The notes: generated from the sequence alone by a model not told the origin. 64,000 bases of DNA from Bacillota bacterium (GCA_023442465.1 JAEZZQ010000042.1:1-64000); one strand, 5' to 3'; positions 33,632 through 42,600 are shown, counted from the first letter of the stretch. Translations and numbers: made by a program.

Positions 33632-34306
33632 ATGGAAAGTTATAAAAAAGAGTTTATTGAGTTCATGGTGGACAGTCAGGTACTTAAGTTTGGAGAGTTT
33701 ACATTGAAAAGCGGACGCAAGTCTCCGTTTTTTATGAATGCAGGAGGCTATGTGACCGGCACACAGCTTAGAAAGCTTGGAGAATATTATGCTAAGGCGA
33801 TTCACGATAACTACGGATTAGACTTCGATGTGCTGTTCGGGCCGGCTTACAAGGGAATTCCCTTAAGCGTGGCGACGACCATGGCAATCAGCGAGCTTTA
33901 CGGAAAAGATGTCAGATACTGCTCCAATAGAAAGGAAGAGAAGGACCACGGCGATACGGGAATCCTTCTGGGAAGCAAGTTAAAGGACGGCGATAAGGTA
34001 GTGATTATCGAGGATGTGACTACTTCCGGCAAATCTATCGAAGAGACATTTCCCATATTAAAGGCGCAGGCCGATGTGGATATCAAAGGGCTTATCGTTT
34101 CCCTGAACCGCATGGAAAAAGGGCAGGGGGATAAGAGTGCGCTGTGTGAGATCAAAGAGAAGTATGGCTTTGAGGCTAACGCTATCGTAACGATGGAAGA
34201 AGTAGTAGAGTATTTGTATAATAAGCCATATCGTGGTACAATCTATATTAATGATGAATGTAAAGCGGCAATCGATACATATTATGAAACATATGGTGCC
34301 AAGTAG
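33632..34306 (+). CDS. pyrE: Orotate phosphoribosyltransferase
   Basis: A 224-residue enzyme making OMP from orotate and PRPP. The PRPP-binding motif VVIIEDVTTSGKS is at about 123-135. The N-terminal FGEFTLKSGRKSPFFMNAG loop and the catalytic-loop lysines (RKEEKDHGDTG near 97-107) are present. It sits directly after pyrF, giving the last two steps of de novo UMP synthesis in one unit. Confidence 0.97.
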   Translation: MESYKKEFIEFMVDSQVLKFGEFTLKSGRKSPFFMNAGGYVTGTQLRKLGEYYAKAIHDNYGLDFDVLFGPAYKGIPLSVATTMAISELYGKDVRYCSNRKEEKDHGDTGILLGSKLKDGDKVVIIEDVTTSGKSIEETFPILKAQADVDIKGLIVSLNRMEKGQGDKSALCEIKEKYGFEANAIVTMEEVVEYLYNKPYRGTIYINDECKAAIDTYYETYGAK

Positions 34307-34320
34307 AGAGGAGTGCGAAT

Positions 34321-34473
34321 ATGGAGGAAAGAATTTATAAGATTATGGGCGGCTCGGGAGCTTTGAACATCGCGATTGGTGTCGTAGCTCTGGTGGCAGG
34401 GATTACGAGCGGCGTTCTTCTTATTATAAGCGGGGCGAAGCTTTTAGCCGGCAAATCGAAAATCTTATTTTAA
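34321..34473 (+). CDS. Small membrane protein (50 aa)
   Basis: A 50-residue protein, MEERIYKIMGGSGALNIAIG at the start, with a hydrophobic stretch VALVAGITSGVLLIISGAKL (about 22-41) and a short basic tail. AGGAG lies 8 bases before the ATG, and a terminator follows the stop by 7 bases, so it reads as a real last gene of the pyrF-pyrE transcript. Function unknown. Confidence 0.7.
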   Translation: MEERIYKIMGGSGALNIAIGVVALVAGITSGVLLIISGAKLLAGKSKILF

Positions 34474-34480
34474 ACGACAG

Positions 34481-34506
34481 GGGCATTCAAAAAAGAATGC
34501 CCTTTT
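34481..34506 (+). terminator. Terminator after the small membrane protein
   Basis: GGGCATTC (34481-34488) pairs with GAATGCCC (34495-34502) over an A6 loop, then TTTT. The A-rich loop and short T tract suggest moderate efficiency; the next gene starts 10 bases later. Confidence 0.75.
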
Positions 34507-34516
34507 AGGGGTAATT

Positions 34517-34861
34517 ATGAACCGCAGAAATCATAGAACCAGCCGTAAGGGCGGATATATCTTTACGGCAAAGAAGCATCCGGAAAAAGGAATTATGTCA
34601 ACTGCTTTGGGGGTTATTTCTATCATTTCCATTGCTGCGGCAGTGTATTTGTCTTATCGAAACGCAGGAGCGGCGGTGACACAGTATGGAGCGGCAGTTT
34701 TTTTGGTAACCCTTTTTTCCTTGACGGGATTGATTTTAGGAATACTTTCCAGGATGGAAAAAGACAGGTATTATTTATTCTCTTATTTGGGAATTGGATT
34801 TAATGTTGTAGTATTAGCTATGATAAGTATTATTTTATATGCAGGAGCGTACGGAGTATGA
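34517..34861 (+). CDS. DUF6142-like membrane protein
   Basis: A 114-residue protein. A basic N-terminus with FTAKKHPEKGIMSTALGVIS is followed by three hydrophobic segments (about 27-47, 55-77 and 85-108). This layout matches DUF6142 family proteins, common in Lachnospiraceae. It overlaps the next gene by 4 bases (ATGA), so it is coupled to the peptidase. Its role is unknown; it may anchor or assist the neighbouring peptidase. Confidence 0.75.
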   Translation: MNRRNHRTSRKGGYIFTAKKHPEKGIMSTALGVISIISIAAAVYLSYRNAGAAVTQYGAAVFLVTLFSLTGLILGILSRMEKDRYYLFSYLGIGFNVVVLAMISIILYAGAYGV

Positions 34862-36918
34862 GTGATAATTTATTGGAACGATATGAGCTTTCGTTAGAAA
34901 GAATTAAGGAGCTGCGTGAGGATAACTCTTTAGAGGAAAGGTATGGAAAATACTTTAATAAGACAGCCTCCTTTTTATGCGAGATGGCGGATACTTACGA
35001 ATATGTAAAAAGCGGGCAGCTTAAGAGAGCATCCTTGGAGGAATTGAAGGAGCACAACAGAAAGCTGTATGCAGATGTGCGGCCGGAAGCATATGAGACG
35101 AGCTATGCGAATCCGGCGCATGCGGTAAAGGAACTTGGAGAAGAGTATGGACAGCTCCTATCCTTTTTGTATGCGGAGCTGAGAAGTTTGATCGTATTTG
35201 CTTATGAGCAGGATATGTTCGAGATGCTTATCCGCATGGAACTGTTCCTGGAGATGTATTATGCGTTTTACAGTGCTTACGAGGAGAAAAGGGGGCCGGT
35301 TTACGAGGAGCTGCGGCAGATCGTATATTGGTTTATCAGCGATTATTCGGAGCCGGAAGCAGAAAAAAGACTTAGGCAGCAGCTGTGCCCGGAAGAGGAC
35401 TTCGCTTTGAGAATCATTATGGACAGCGACTTGGAGGATTTGCGCTACCTTTATTATTTCGGAGAATATGTGACGGACAGCGAGCTGGAGACGGCAAGGC
35501 ATCTGAATCATATGCAGGATAGCGAAATCAAGCTTATGGCGGACACTTATACGGAAGGATACCGTATAGGTTTTGAGGTATGCGGCAAGGACATTACGAA
35601 GAAGAAGAGCGTGAATATAAGATATTCTTTAGGCTTTGAACGGATGATAAGAGAGGCGGTACGTAATTTCGAGAAAATCGGCATGAGGTCAGTCATACAC
35701 CGGGCAGGAGTCAGCGCTTTCCAAGGCAAAGGCGTAAATAAAATCGGTTATTACGGCACCAGCGCGAACAAGCAATACGACTATGACCACAAGGACGATC
35801 AGGCGCTTTACCTGGATAAGCAATACGTGAACCGCAGGCTGGAGGTACTGAAGGAGGCGTATGAGACGCTGAAGGAGGAAGCAGGATTACTCGGGGGTCC
35901 TGCAGTAGTGGAAATATTCGGAGAAAGCCCCTTCGCACCGGAGACTAAAAAAGAGGCGCTTCGTCTGTCGGAGAAACAGCAGAAGCTATCCGTGGAACTG
36001 ATGGCGGCGGCAGGAGAGCTGCAGAATGAATATATTAAGGGGGAAGAGAGAAGCTTTACCATCATTTCCTTCCCTGTACCGCCTATCGGAGAGAAATACG
36101 AAGAAATTTTTGATGAAATCGTTAAAATAAATACATTGGATTATAAGCTTTATCGCGATATCCAGCAGGTTATTATCGATACTTTGGACCGTGCCCGGCA
36201 TGTAACGGTAAAAGGTATGGGAGAGAACAAGACTGATTTGAAAATAAACCTGCATGAGCTTAAAGACCCCGGGAAGGAGACGAATTTCGAAAACTGTGTG
36301 GCGGATGTGAATATTCCGGTAGGAGAAGTGTTTACCTCACCGAGACTTACGGGAACAGAGGGAGTGCTTCATGTAAGCCGGGTATTTTTGGGAGAACTGG
36401 AATATAAGAACCTTAAAATCGTCTTCAAGGACGGCATGATAGCCGATTACGGGTGCACTAACTTCGATACGGAGGACGAGAACAAGAAGTATATAAAGGA
36501 AAACGTTATGTTCCACCACGATACACTTCCTATCGGAGAGTTCGCCATAGGAACAAACACAGTTGCGTATGTGGCCGCTTTAAAATACGGAATCGGAGAT
36601 AAACTGCCGATTTTGATTGCGGAAAAAATGGGGCCGCATTTTGCGGTAGGAGATACCTGCTATTCCCATGAAGAGGATATGATTACGTATAATCCCGACG
36701 GCAAGGCCATTATCGCCCGGGATAACGAGGTTTCCGCCCTTCGAAGAACAGACAGCAAAAAGGCGTATTTCAACTGCCATACGGACATTACCATTCCATA
36801 TGACGAGTTAGGAGAGCTGTCTGCGGTAACGGGAGACGGAGAGGTAATCCCTATCATTTTAAACGGAAGGTTCGTTCTGTCAGGCTGCGAGGAATTGAAC
36901 AAGCCATTTAAGAGCTAA
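34858..36918 (+). CDS. M29-family aminopeptidase-like protein with long N-terminal region
   Basis: A 686-residue protein. The C-terminal part (about 300-686) carries M29/AmpS-type aminopeptidase features: NCVADVNIPVGEVFTSPRLT near 480-500, TGTEGVLHV, and FAIGTNTVAYVAALKYGIGD, then EKMGPHFAVGDTCYSH near 590-610, containing acidic and His residues expected to bind metal. The first 300 residues are a charged helical region with Tyr- and Glu-rich segments not found in classical M29 enzymes of about 400 residues. No signal peptide. Coupled by ATGA to the upstream membrane protein. Confidence 0.85.
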   Translation: MSDNLLERYELSLERIKELREDNSLEERYGKYFNKTASFLCEMADTYEYVKSGQLKRASLEELKEHNRKLYADVRPEAYETSYANPAHAVKELGEEYGQLLSFLYAELRSLIVFAYEQDMFEMLIRMELFLEMYYAFYSAYEEKRGPVYEELRQIVYWFISDYSEPEAEKRLRQQLCPEEDFALRIIMDSDLEDLRYLYYFGEYVTDSELETARHLNHMQDSEIKLMADTYTEGYRIGFEVCGKDITKKKSVNIRYSLGFERMIREAVRNFEKIGMRSVIHRAGVSAFQGKGVNKIGYYGTSANKQYDYDHKDDQALYLDKQYVNRRLEVLKEAYETLKEEAGLLGGPAVVEIFGESPFAPETKKEALRLSEKQQKLSVELMAAAGELQNEYIKGEERSFTIISFPVPPIGEKYEEIFDEIVKINTLDYKLYRDIQQVIIDTLDRARHVTVKGMGENKTDLKINLHELKDPGKETNFENCVADVNIPVGEVFTSPRLTGTEGVLHVSRVFLGELEYKNLKIVFKDGMIADYGCTNFDTEDENKKYIKENVMFHHDTLPIGEFAIGTNTVAYVAALKYGIGDKLPILIAEKMGPHFAVGDTCYSHEEDMITYNPDGKAIIARDNEVSALRRTDSKKAYFNCHTDITIPYDELGELSAVTGDGEVIPIILNGRFVLSGCEELNKPFKS

Positions 36919-36921
36919 CTC

Positions 36922-37054
36922 GTAAAAGTTCACACAGCAGCTTAACACTTGCTGTTAAGCTGCGTAAGAACATGATGCAAGAGATGATTTCTGCTTCGCG
37001 AAGCGAATTTAAATGCAGAAATCATAGGTTGCTGAGAACGAAGTGAACAGTAAC
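36922..37054 (+). repeat. Palindromic intergenic repeat, copy 3
   Basis: Same orientation as copy 2. The left tip is diverged (GTAAAAGTTCAC), while the right tip is GTGAACAGTAAC (37043-37054). The two internal hairpins are conserved, with a compensated change in the first: GCAGCTTAACA faces TGTTAAGCTGC, whereas copy 2 has GTAGC/GCTAC. This keeps pairing intact. It lies between the peptidase stop and purE. Confidence 0.88.
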
Positions 37055-37158
37055 ACTGAGCCGGACCTTATAAAAATCTAAGAAAATATAGGTTGCGTGG
37101 TTAATGTAATTTTAGTAAACTTAAAGAAGAAATATATAAAAAAAGAGGAGAAATTGTG

Positions 37159-37662
37159 ATGGCAAAAGTTGGAATTGTTATGGGAAGCGACTCGGACATG
37201 CCTATTATGGCGAAGGCTGCGGATATTTTGGAGGAGCTTGGAATTTCTTATGAAATGAAGATTATCTCGGCACACAGAGAGCCGGATGTGTTCTTTGAAT
37301 ATGCAAAGAGTGCGGAGGAGAAGGGCTTTAAAGTAATTATTGCAGGAGCGGGAATGGCAGCTCATTTACCGGGTATGTGCGCGGCGATTTTCCCTATGCC
37401 GGTCATCGGTATTCCTATGCACACCACATCTCTTGGAGGAGTGGATTCCCTTTATTCCATCGTGCAGATGCCTTCCGGTATTCCGGTAGCTACTGTTGCG
37501 ATTAACGGCGGGGCTAACGCCGGAATTCTGGCAGCAAAGATTCTGGCGACATCGGACGGGGCACTGCTTGCCAAACTGAAAGAATACAGCAAGACATTGG
37601 AGACCGGCGTTCAGAAAAAGGATGCGAAGCTTCAGGAAGTTGGCTATAAGAACTACAAATAG
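37159..37662 (+). CDS. purE: N5-carboxyaminoimidazole ribonucleotide mutase
   Basis: A 167-residue class I PurE. GIVMGSDSDMPIMAKAADIL at the start binds the phosphate, and KIISAHREPD contains the catalytic His. GMAAHLPGMCAA and PIGIP-like VIGIPMHTTSLGGVDSLYSI complete the family signature. AGAGGAG lies 8 bases before the ATG at 37159; a GTG just before it is in frame but less likely. First gene of a purine operon. Confidence 0.97.
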   Translation: MAKVGIVMGSDSDMPIMAKAADILEELGISYEMKIISAHREPDVFFEYAKSAEEKGFKVIIAGAGMAAHLPGMCAAIFPMPVIGIPMHTTSLGGVDSLYSIVQMPSGIPVATVAINGGANAGILAAKILATSDGALLAKLKEYSKTLETGVQKKDAKLQEVGYKNYK

Positions 37663-37709
37663 TACAAAATCATATATACATCTTAAAAAGCGATCAGGGA
37701 GGAAATATC

Positions 37710-38735
37710 ATGGATTACAAGAAGGCTGGCGTTGATATTGAGGCGGGCTATCAGTCGGTAGAATTAATGAAAAAGTATGTGAAGGAAACGATGAGACCGG
37801 AGGTACTCGGGGGTCTGGGTGGATTTTCAGGAGCTTTTTCCCTTGCAGCAATTAAAAATATGGAGAAGCCTACTCTGGTTTCGGGAACGGACGGAGTGGG
37901 GACGAAGTTAAAGCTGGCATTCCTGTTGGATAAGCACGATACGGTAGGTATCGACTGCGTTGCCATGTGCGTGAACGATATCGCCTGCGCGGGCGGTGAA
38001 CCCTTGTTTTTTCTTGACTATATCGCATGCGGTAAGAACTATCCCGAAAAGATAGCGACTATTGTAAAGGGAGTGGCAGACGGCTGCCTTCAGTCGGGAG
38101 CAGCCCTTATCGGCGGCGAGACGGCGGAGATGCCGGGCTTTTATCCCGAGGAAGAGTATGATCTCGCAGGCTTTGCAGTGGGCGTTGTGGATGAAAAGGA
38201 TTTGATTACCGGAGCGGATATTAAACCGGGCGACGTGCTGGTGGGTATCGCTTCTTCCGGCGTACATAGCAATGGTTTTTCTCTCGTAAGAAAAGTGTTC
38301 GACATGACGAAGGAAAGCCTGAATATCTATTATGATGAACTGGGCAAGACCTTGGGAGAAGCATTGATCGCTCCTACCAAGATATATGTAAAGGCGCTTA
38401 AGGCGGTAAAGGAAGCCGGCGTTATGATAAAAGGCTGCAGCCATATTACGGGAGGCGGCTTCTATGAGAACATTCCCAGAATGCTTCCTGACGGGGCGGT
38501 AGCCGTAGTGAATAAGGACAGCTACGAAGTGCCTGCAATTTTCAAACTGCTGCAGGAAAAAGGCGGTCTGGAAGAGAAAATGATGTACAATACTTACAAT
38601 ATGGGACTTGGTATGGTGCTCGCCTTGGATGAGGCTCAGGTCTTGACGGCCATGGAAGCGATCAAGGCGGCAGGAGAGACTCCTTATGTAATAGGCCATG
38701 TGGAAGCAGGTGAAAAAGGGGTTACCTTATGCTGA
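37710..38735 (+). CDS. purM: Phosphoribosylformylglycinamidine cyclo-ligase (AIR synthetase)
   Basis: A 341-residue enzyme closing FGAM to AIR with ATP. LVSGTDGVGTKLKLAFLLDK (about 50-70), CVNDIACAGGEPLFFLDYIA (about 90-110) and GGETAEMPGFY (about 133-143) are diagnostic. CSHITGGGFYENIPRMLP near 245 is the C-terminal conserved loop. It overlaps purN by 7 bases. Confidence 0.97.
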   Translation: MDYKKAGVDIEAGYQSVELMKKYVKETMRPEVLGGLGGFSGAFSLAAIKNMEKPTLVSGTDGVGTKLKLAFLLDKHDTVGIDCVAMCVNDIACAGGEPLFFLDYIACGKNYPEKIATIVKGVADGCLQSGAALIGGETAEMPGFYPEEEYDLAGFAVGVVDEKDLITGADIKPGDVLVGIASSGVHSNGFSLVRKVFDMTKESLNIYYDELGKTLGEALIAPTKIYVKALKAVKEAGVMIKGCSHITGGGFYENIPRMLPDGAVAVVNKDSYEVPAIFKLLQEKGGLEEKMMYNTYNMGLGMVLALDEAQVLTAMEAIKAAGETPYVIGHVEAGEKGVTLC

Positions 38736-39358
38736 GAGTTGTCGTATGCGTATCCGGGGGCGGAACGAATCTGCAGGCCGTTATTGACGCGGTAAAGGCA
38801 GGAACCATTTCGAATACGGAAATCGTAAGGGTCATCAGTAATAATAAAAATGCCTACGCTCTGGAAAGAGCGAGGAAAGAGGATATAGAGGCAGTCTGTG
38901 TGTCACCTAAGGACTATGCGGACAGGGACGCTTTTAACAGAGCACTTTTGCAGGAGGTTGCGGGTGCGGCCGCGGATTTGGTCGTGTTGGCGGGATTTCT
39001 CGTCGTACTGCCGGAAGCGATGATTGAAAAATATGCGGGCAGAATTATCAATGTGCATCCTTCCCTCATCCCGGCTTTCTGCGGAAAAGGGTATTATGGG
39101 CTTAAAGTGCATGAAGGCGTGCTTGAAAGAGGCGTGAAAGTGACGGGAGCCACCGTTCATTTTGTAGACGAGGGGACGGACACCGGACCTATTATTTTGC
39201 AGAAAGCAGTGGAAGTGCAGGACACAGACACGGCACAGATACTGCAAAAGCGCGTTATGGAGCAGGCAGAATGGCAGATATTGCCGGAAGCTATCGATCT
39301 GATAGCCAGAGGCAGATTAGAAATAAAAGACGGAAAATGCAGGAGGATACATAAATGA
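38729..39358 (+). CDS. purN: Phosphoribosylglycinamide formyltransferase
   Basis: A 209-residue folate-dependent GAR transformylase. The start LRVVVCVSGGGTNLQAVIDA is the phosphate loop. The catalytic set is IINVHPSLIPAFCGKGYYGL (Asn, His) with VTGATVHFVDEGTDTGPII (Asp). It overlaps purM upstream and purD downstream (ATGA at 39355-39358), showing tight translational coupling. Confidence 0.96.
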   Translation: MLRVVVCVSGGGTNLQAVIDAVKAGTISNTEIVRVISNNKNAYALERARKEDIEAVCVSPKDYADRDAFNRALLQEVAGAAADLVVLAGFLVVLPEAMIEKYAGRIINVHPSLIPAFCGKGYYGLKVHEGVLERGVKVTGATVHFVDEGTDTGPIILQKAVEVQDTDTAQILQKRVMEQAEWQILPEAIDLIARGRLEIKDGKCRRIHK

Positions 39359-40650
39359 AAGTACTGATTGTCGGAGGCGGCGGCAGAGAGCATGCGATAG
39401 CGGTAAGCGTGTCGAAAAGCCCGAAGGTAGAGAAAATATATTGTGCGCCGGGAAATGCCGGTATCGGACAGTTGGCGGAGTGTATCCCCATAGGAGCCAT
39501 GGAGTTTGAAAAAATCATAACCTTTGCTAAGGAAAAGGCAATCGACTTAACGATCGTAGGCATGGATGACCCTCTGGTAGGGGGGCTTGTGGATGAGCTG
39601 AATAAGGCGGGGCTTAGAGCTTTTGGACCGAAGAAAAATGCGGCAATTTTAGAAGGAAGCAAGGCTTTCTCCAAAGATTTAATGAAGAAATATAATATTC
39701 CTACGGCCGGGTATGAGAATTTTGACGATGCCAGGGCGGCTATTTCCTATCTGGAAGGCTTGAGTGCAGGAGATTTTCCCATCGTGCTTAAGGCCGATGG
39801 CCTTGCACTTGGAAAAGGAGTACTGATTTGTGAGACCCTGGAGGAAGCCAGGGAGGGTGTACGTACTATCATGCTGGATAAGCAGTTCGGCGCAGCGGGA
39901 AATAAGCTGGTAATCGAAGAGTTCATGACTGGAAGAGAAGTTTCCGTTCTTTCCTTTGTAGACGGGAAGACGGTGAAGACTATGACTTCAGCTCAGGATC
40001 ATAAGCGTGCCATGGATGGAGATCAGGGGCTTAATACGGGCGGAATGGGAACTTTTTCCCCCAGTCCCTTCTATACGAAGGAAGTGGATGAATTTTGCAA
40101 GGAATATGTTTATCAGGCGACGGTAGACGCTATGGCGGCGGAAGGAAGGGAATTTAAGGGTATTATCTTTTTTGGACTTATGTTAACCGAAAAGGGACCG
40201 AGAGTTTTGGAGTACAATGCCAGATTCGGAGATCCGGAGGCGCAGGTCGTACTTCCGAGAATGAAAAACGACATCATAGAGGTTATGGAAGCGTGCATTG
40301 ACGGGAAGCTTGATGAGATAGACTTACAGTTTGAGGACAATGCGGCGGTATGCGTTGTCCTCGCCTCGGATGGTTATCCGGTAAAATATGAGAAGGGCTT
40401 TGTGATTCGCGGTCTGGAGAATTTTGATGGGAAGGAAGGCTATTATTGCTTCCATGCGGGCACGAAGCAGACAGACAAGGGCATCATCACGGACGGGGGA
40501 AGAGTCCTGGGGGTGACGGCTAAGGGAAAGGACTTGAAGGAAGCGCGGGCCAATGCCTATAAGGCTGTGGAGTGGGTTCTTTTTGACAATAAATATATGC
40601 GCCATGATATTGGAAAAGCGATTGACGAGGTATCGAAAGAAATGGGGTAG
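39355..40650 (+). CDS. purD: Phosphoribosylamine-glycine ligase (GAR synthetase)
   Basis: A 431-residue ATP-grasp enzyme. MKVLIVGGGGREHAIAV begins the N domain. FPIVLKADGLALGKGVLICE and VIEEFMTGREVSVLSF are the ATP-grasp motifs, and DHKRAMDGDQGLNTGGMGTF is the conserved substrate loop. With purE, purM and purN it gives steps of IMP synthesis; purF, purL, purC and purH are not in the window. Confidence 0.97.
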   Translation: MKVLIVGGGGREHAIAVSVSKSPKVEKIYCAPGNAGIGQLAECIPIGAMEFEKIITFAKEKAIDLTIVGMDDPLVGGLVDELNKAGLRAFGPKKNAAILEGSKAFSKDLMKKYNIPTAGYENFDDARAAISYLEGLSAGDFPIVLKADGLALGKGVLICETLEEAREGVRTIMLDKQFGAAGNKLVIEEFMTGREVSVLSFVDGKTVKTMTSAQDHKRAMDGDQGLNTGGMGTFSPSPFYTKEVDEFCKEYVYQATVDAMAAEGREFKGIIFFGLMLTEKGPRVLEYNARFGDPEAQVVLPRMKNDIIEVMEACIDGKLDEIDLQFEDNAAVCVVLASDGYPVKYEKGFVIRGLENFDGKEGYYCFHAGTKQTDKGIITDGGRVLGVTAKGKDLKEARANAYKAVEWVLFDNKYMRHDIGKAIDEVSKEMG

Positions 40651-40655
40651 TATAT

Positions 40656-41132
40656 ATGGAGAACAAGGATATCACTATTGTTGGAAAGTTGGGTGAAGAT
40701 TACAACAGGCCGTATGTGTGCAAAGAATGCGGCGGGATTATGATTTTCAAGGGCGTCGGTGAATATGAGTGCGAGGATTGTCGTTATCTTGCTTATGATG
40801 ATTATGGGAAGGCGCGCAATTACATAGAAAAAAATCCGGGATCAACGTCCGGGGAAATATCTGAGAAAACGGGAGTGAGTCAGAAGTCGATACGCCAGAT
40901 GCTAAGGGAATCCAGACTGGAGATCGCATCGGATTCCAAGACATTTATGAATTGCGGAATTTGCGGGGTTAATATCCGTCACGGAACGCTTTGTGAGAAG
41001 TGTGCGGTTTCTTATCATAGGAATGTCGAGGAGCAGGAAAGGACGAAGCGTGCGCTGGCAGGTTACGGAATGGATTTTAAAAAGAGGGACGACGGCGCGA
41101 TGCATTTTATAAAGGCAGAGCAAAATAAATAA
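40656..41132 (+). CDS. Zinc-ribbon and HTH protein
   Basis: A 158-residue protein with two Cys4-type zinc sites, YVCKECGGIMIF...YECEDCRY (about 20-47) and NCGICGVNIRHGTLCEKCA (about 99-117), flanking a helix-turn-helix-like segment GSTSGEISEKTGVSQKSIRQ. The end is charged. It resembles flagellar-operon YvyF-type proteins (TIGR03826-like) in general layout. It follows purD by 5 bases and precedes the SH3 protein, so it is on the purine transcript. Probably a DNA- or protein-binding regulator; targets unknown. Confidence 0.75.
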   Translation: MENKDITIVGKLGEDYNRPYVCKECGGIMIFKGVGEYECEDCRYLAYDDYGKARNYIEKNPGSTSGEISEKTGVSQKSIRQMLRESRLEIASDSKTFMNCGICGVNIRHGTLCEKCAVSYHRNVEEQERTKRALAGYGMDFKKRDDGAMHFIKAEQNK

Positions 41133-41154
41133 CCCATAAGGGGAGGAAACACGG

Positions 41155-42555
41155 ATGAAGAAAACGATAACAGGGAAATTACTGGCCGCAGCGGCGTATA
41201 TGCTGCTTTCCATGGCTATTTTGATAGGTACACCTTCGGTGAGCTTGGCCTATACACAGACCACTGGCATCGTATCTGCAGATGCTGCAAAGGTGCGGAA
41301 GGAACCTACTACCACCAGTGATGTGGTAGTAGGCTTATTAAAGGGCAGTACGGTAACCGTTACCGATGAGGTGACAGACAGCGCGGGAATGCTTTGGTAT
41401 AAGGTGACGGCAGACAACAGCACGGGATATATCCGTTCCGATTTATTGATTAAAGCGACTACCTCTACAGGGACGAATACTGCTTCCACGGACAGTACGA
41501 CTACGAACAACACTACTGCAAACAGCACGCAGACGGATAGTAAGCCGGCGGCTACCACGGCCACTCCTATTGCGGAGACTAAGGCATATGTAAACTACGA
41601 AAGTGCGAGAATCAGGGAAGGTGCATCTACAGAACACGAAACATTAGGCTCGGCAACGAAAAATACGGTAGTTACCATTACCGGAGAAGCGAAAGCAAGT
41701 GACGGTAAGAAATGGTATCAGATAAAATACACGACCTCGGGAGGAAAAGAAGTTGTGGGCTTTATCCGTGCGGATTTAGTAACGGTAGGAGATCCTCCTG
41801 CGGCGACCACTACTGAGTCTGATCAACCTGCGGCGACGGAAGAAAACTCGGAAGGTGAAGGAGCGGACGGCGAAGAAAGTGCTGATGCGGAATCCATGGA
41901 GGAAAGCGGGGATGCAATGGCGGAAGAAACCCAGGAGCCCGTTCCGGAGGAAGAGGAGCTCAAGCCTGATTACGAGATGGTGTATACCCAGAATGATACC
42001 GGTGAAAATGAATGGTATCTGTACGATAATATAAATGGAACGCGCCAGACGCTGTCGGGACTCATGGCTGCGGCAGAAGCAGGAGCCGCACAGAGCGAAA
42101 GCGATTCCGACCAACTCGCCACACAGAAAATTATTATTATCGTTTTGGCGGTAGTGGCAGCACTTCTTGCAGTTACAGTTACTTTGCTGTTGTTCAAAAT
42201 TAAAGATTTGTACGATGACGATGATTACGACGGCGATGAGGACGATGAGGACGATGACGACGAGGATGATGAGGACGATGACGACGATGACGATGAGGAC
42301 GATGACGAGGACGACGAGGATGAAGAAGAACCTCCAGTGAGAAGGCGAAGCGGCGTTAAGCAAACGAAGCAACCCTTAAAGGCGGTAAGGGAAAGAACAG
42401 TCAAGGAGCCGGCATCCAAGGTCAGGAAGATAGACTATGAGCCTGAGGAAGAAGTACCTGCACCGTCACCTGTTCCAAAGAAGAAAGCCAAAAACTTCTT
42501 AATCGATGATGATGAGTTCGAATTTGAGTTTTTAAACATGGAAGATAAGGATTAA
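41155..42555 (+). CDS. Secreted/membrane SH3-domain protein with poly-acidic tract
   Basis: A 466-residue protein. The signal peptide (about 1-33) ends near SVSLAYTQ. Two bacterial SH3 domains follow (about 36-102 with VRKEPTTTSDVVVGLLKGST, and about 145-208 with ARIREGASTEHETLGSATKN), then a Thr/Glu-rich linker, one membrane helix (about 322-345, IIIIVLAVVAALLAVTVTLL) and a cytoplasmic tail that starts with about 35 almost uninterrupted Asp/Glu residues (42216-42330). SH3b domains usually bind cell wall peptides, so it may sense or anchor the wall. The acidic repeat DNA may be length-variable. Confidence 0.85.
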   Translation: MKKTITGKLLAAAAYMLLSMAILIGTPSVSLAYTQTTGIVSADAAKVRKEPTTTSDVVVGLLKGSTVTVTDEVTDSAGMLWYKVTADNSTGYIRSDLLIKATTSTGTNTASTDSTTTNNTTANSTQTDSKPAATTATPIAETKAYVNYESARIREGASTEHETLGSATKNTVVTITGEAKASDGKKWYQIKYTTSGGKEVVGFIRADLVTVGDPPAATTTESDQPAATEENSEGEGADGEESADAESMEESGDAMAEETQEPVPEEEELKPDYEMVYTQNDTGENEWYLYDNINGTRQTLSGLMAAAEAGAAQSESDSDQLATQKIIIIVLAVVAALLAVTVTLLLFKIKDLYDDDDYDGDEDDEDDDDEDDEDDDDDDDEDDDEDDEDEEEPPVRRRSGVKQTKQPLKAVRERTVKEPASKVRKIDYEPEEEVPAPSPVPKKKAKNFLIDDDEFEFEFLNMEDKD

Positions 42556-42568
42556 AAATAAAAGGATG

Positions 42569-42600
42569 GGGTATATGGGCTTGGTGCACATATGCCCTTT
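42569..42600 (+). terminator. Terminator of the purine-SH3 operon
   Basis: GGGTATATG (42569-42577) pairs with CATATGCCC (42589-42597, one G-T pair), then TTTGTTCTTT. An AACAGGAAAG variant of the post-terminator motif follows at 42608. Confidence 0.7.

Noticed and set aside
37055..37158. Purine riboswitch in front of purE
   Set aside because: The interval is A+T rich with no purine-aptamer core. A weak TTGCGT/TAAACT promoter is possible at 37093-37121 but not convincing.
42225..42419. A minus-strand frame with a long run of Ser residues
   Set aside because: It is the complement of the poly-Asp/Glu codons of the SH3 protein, so it is a shadow.
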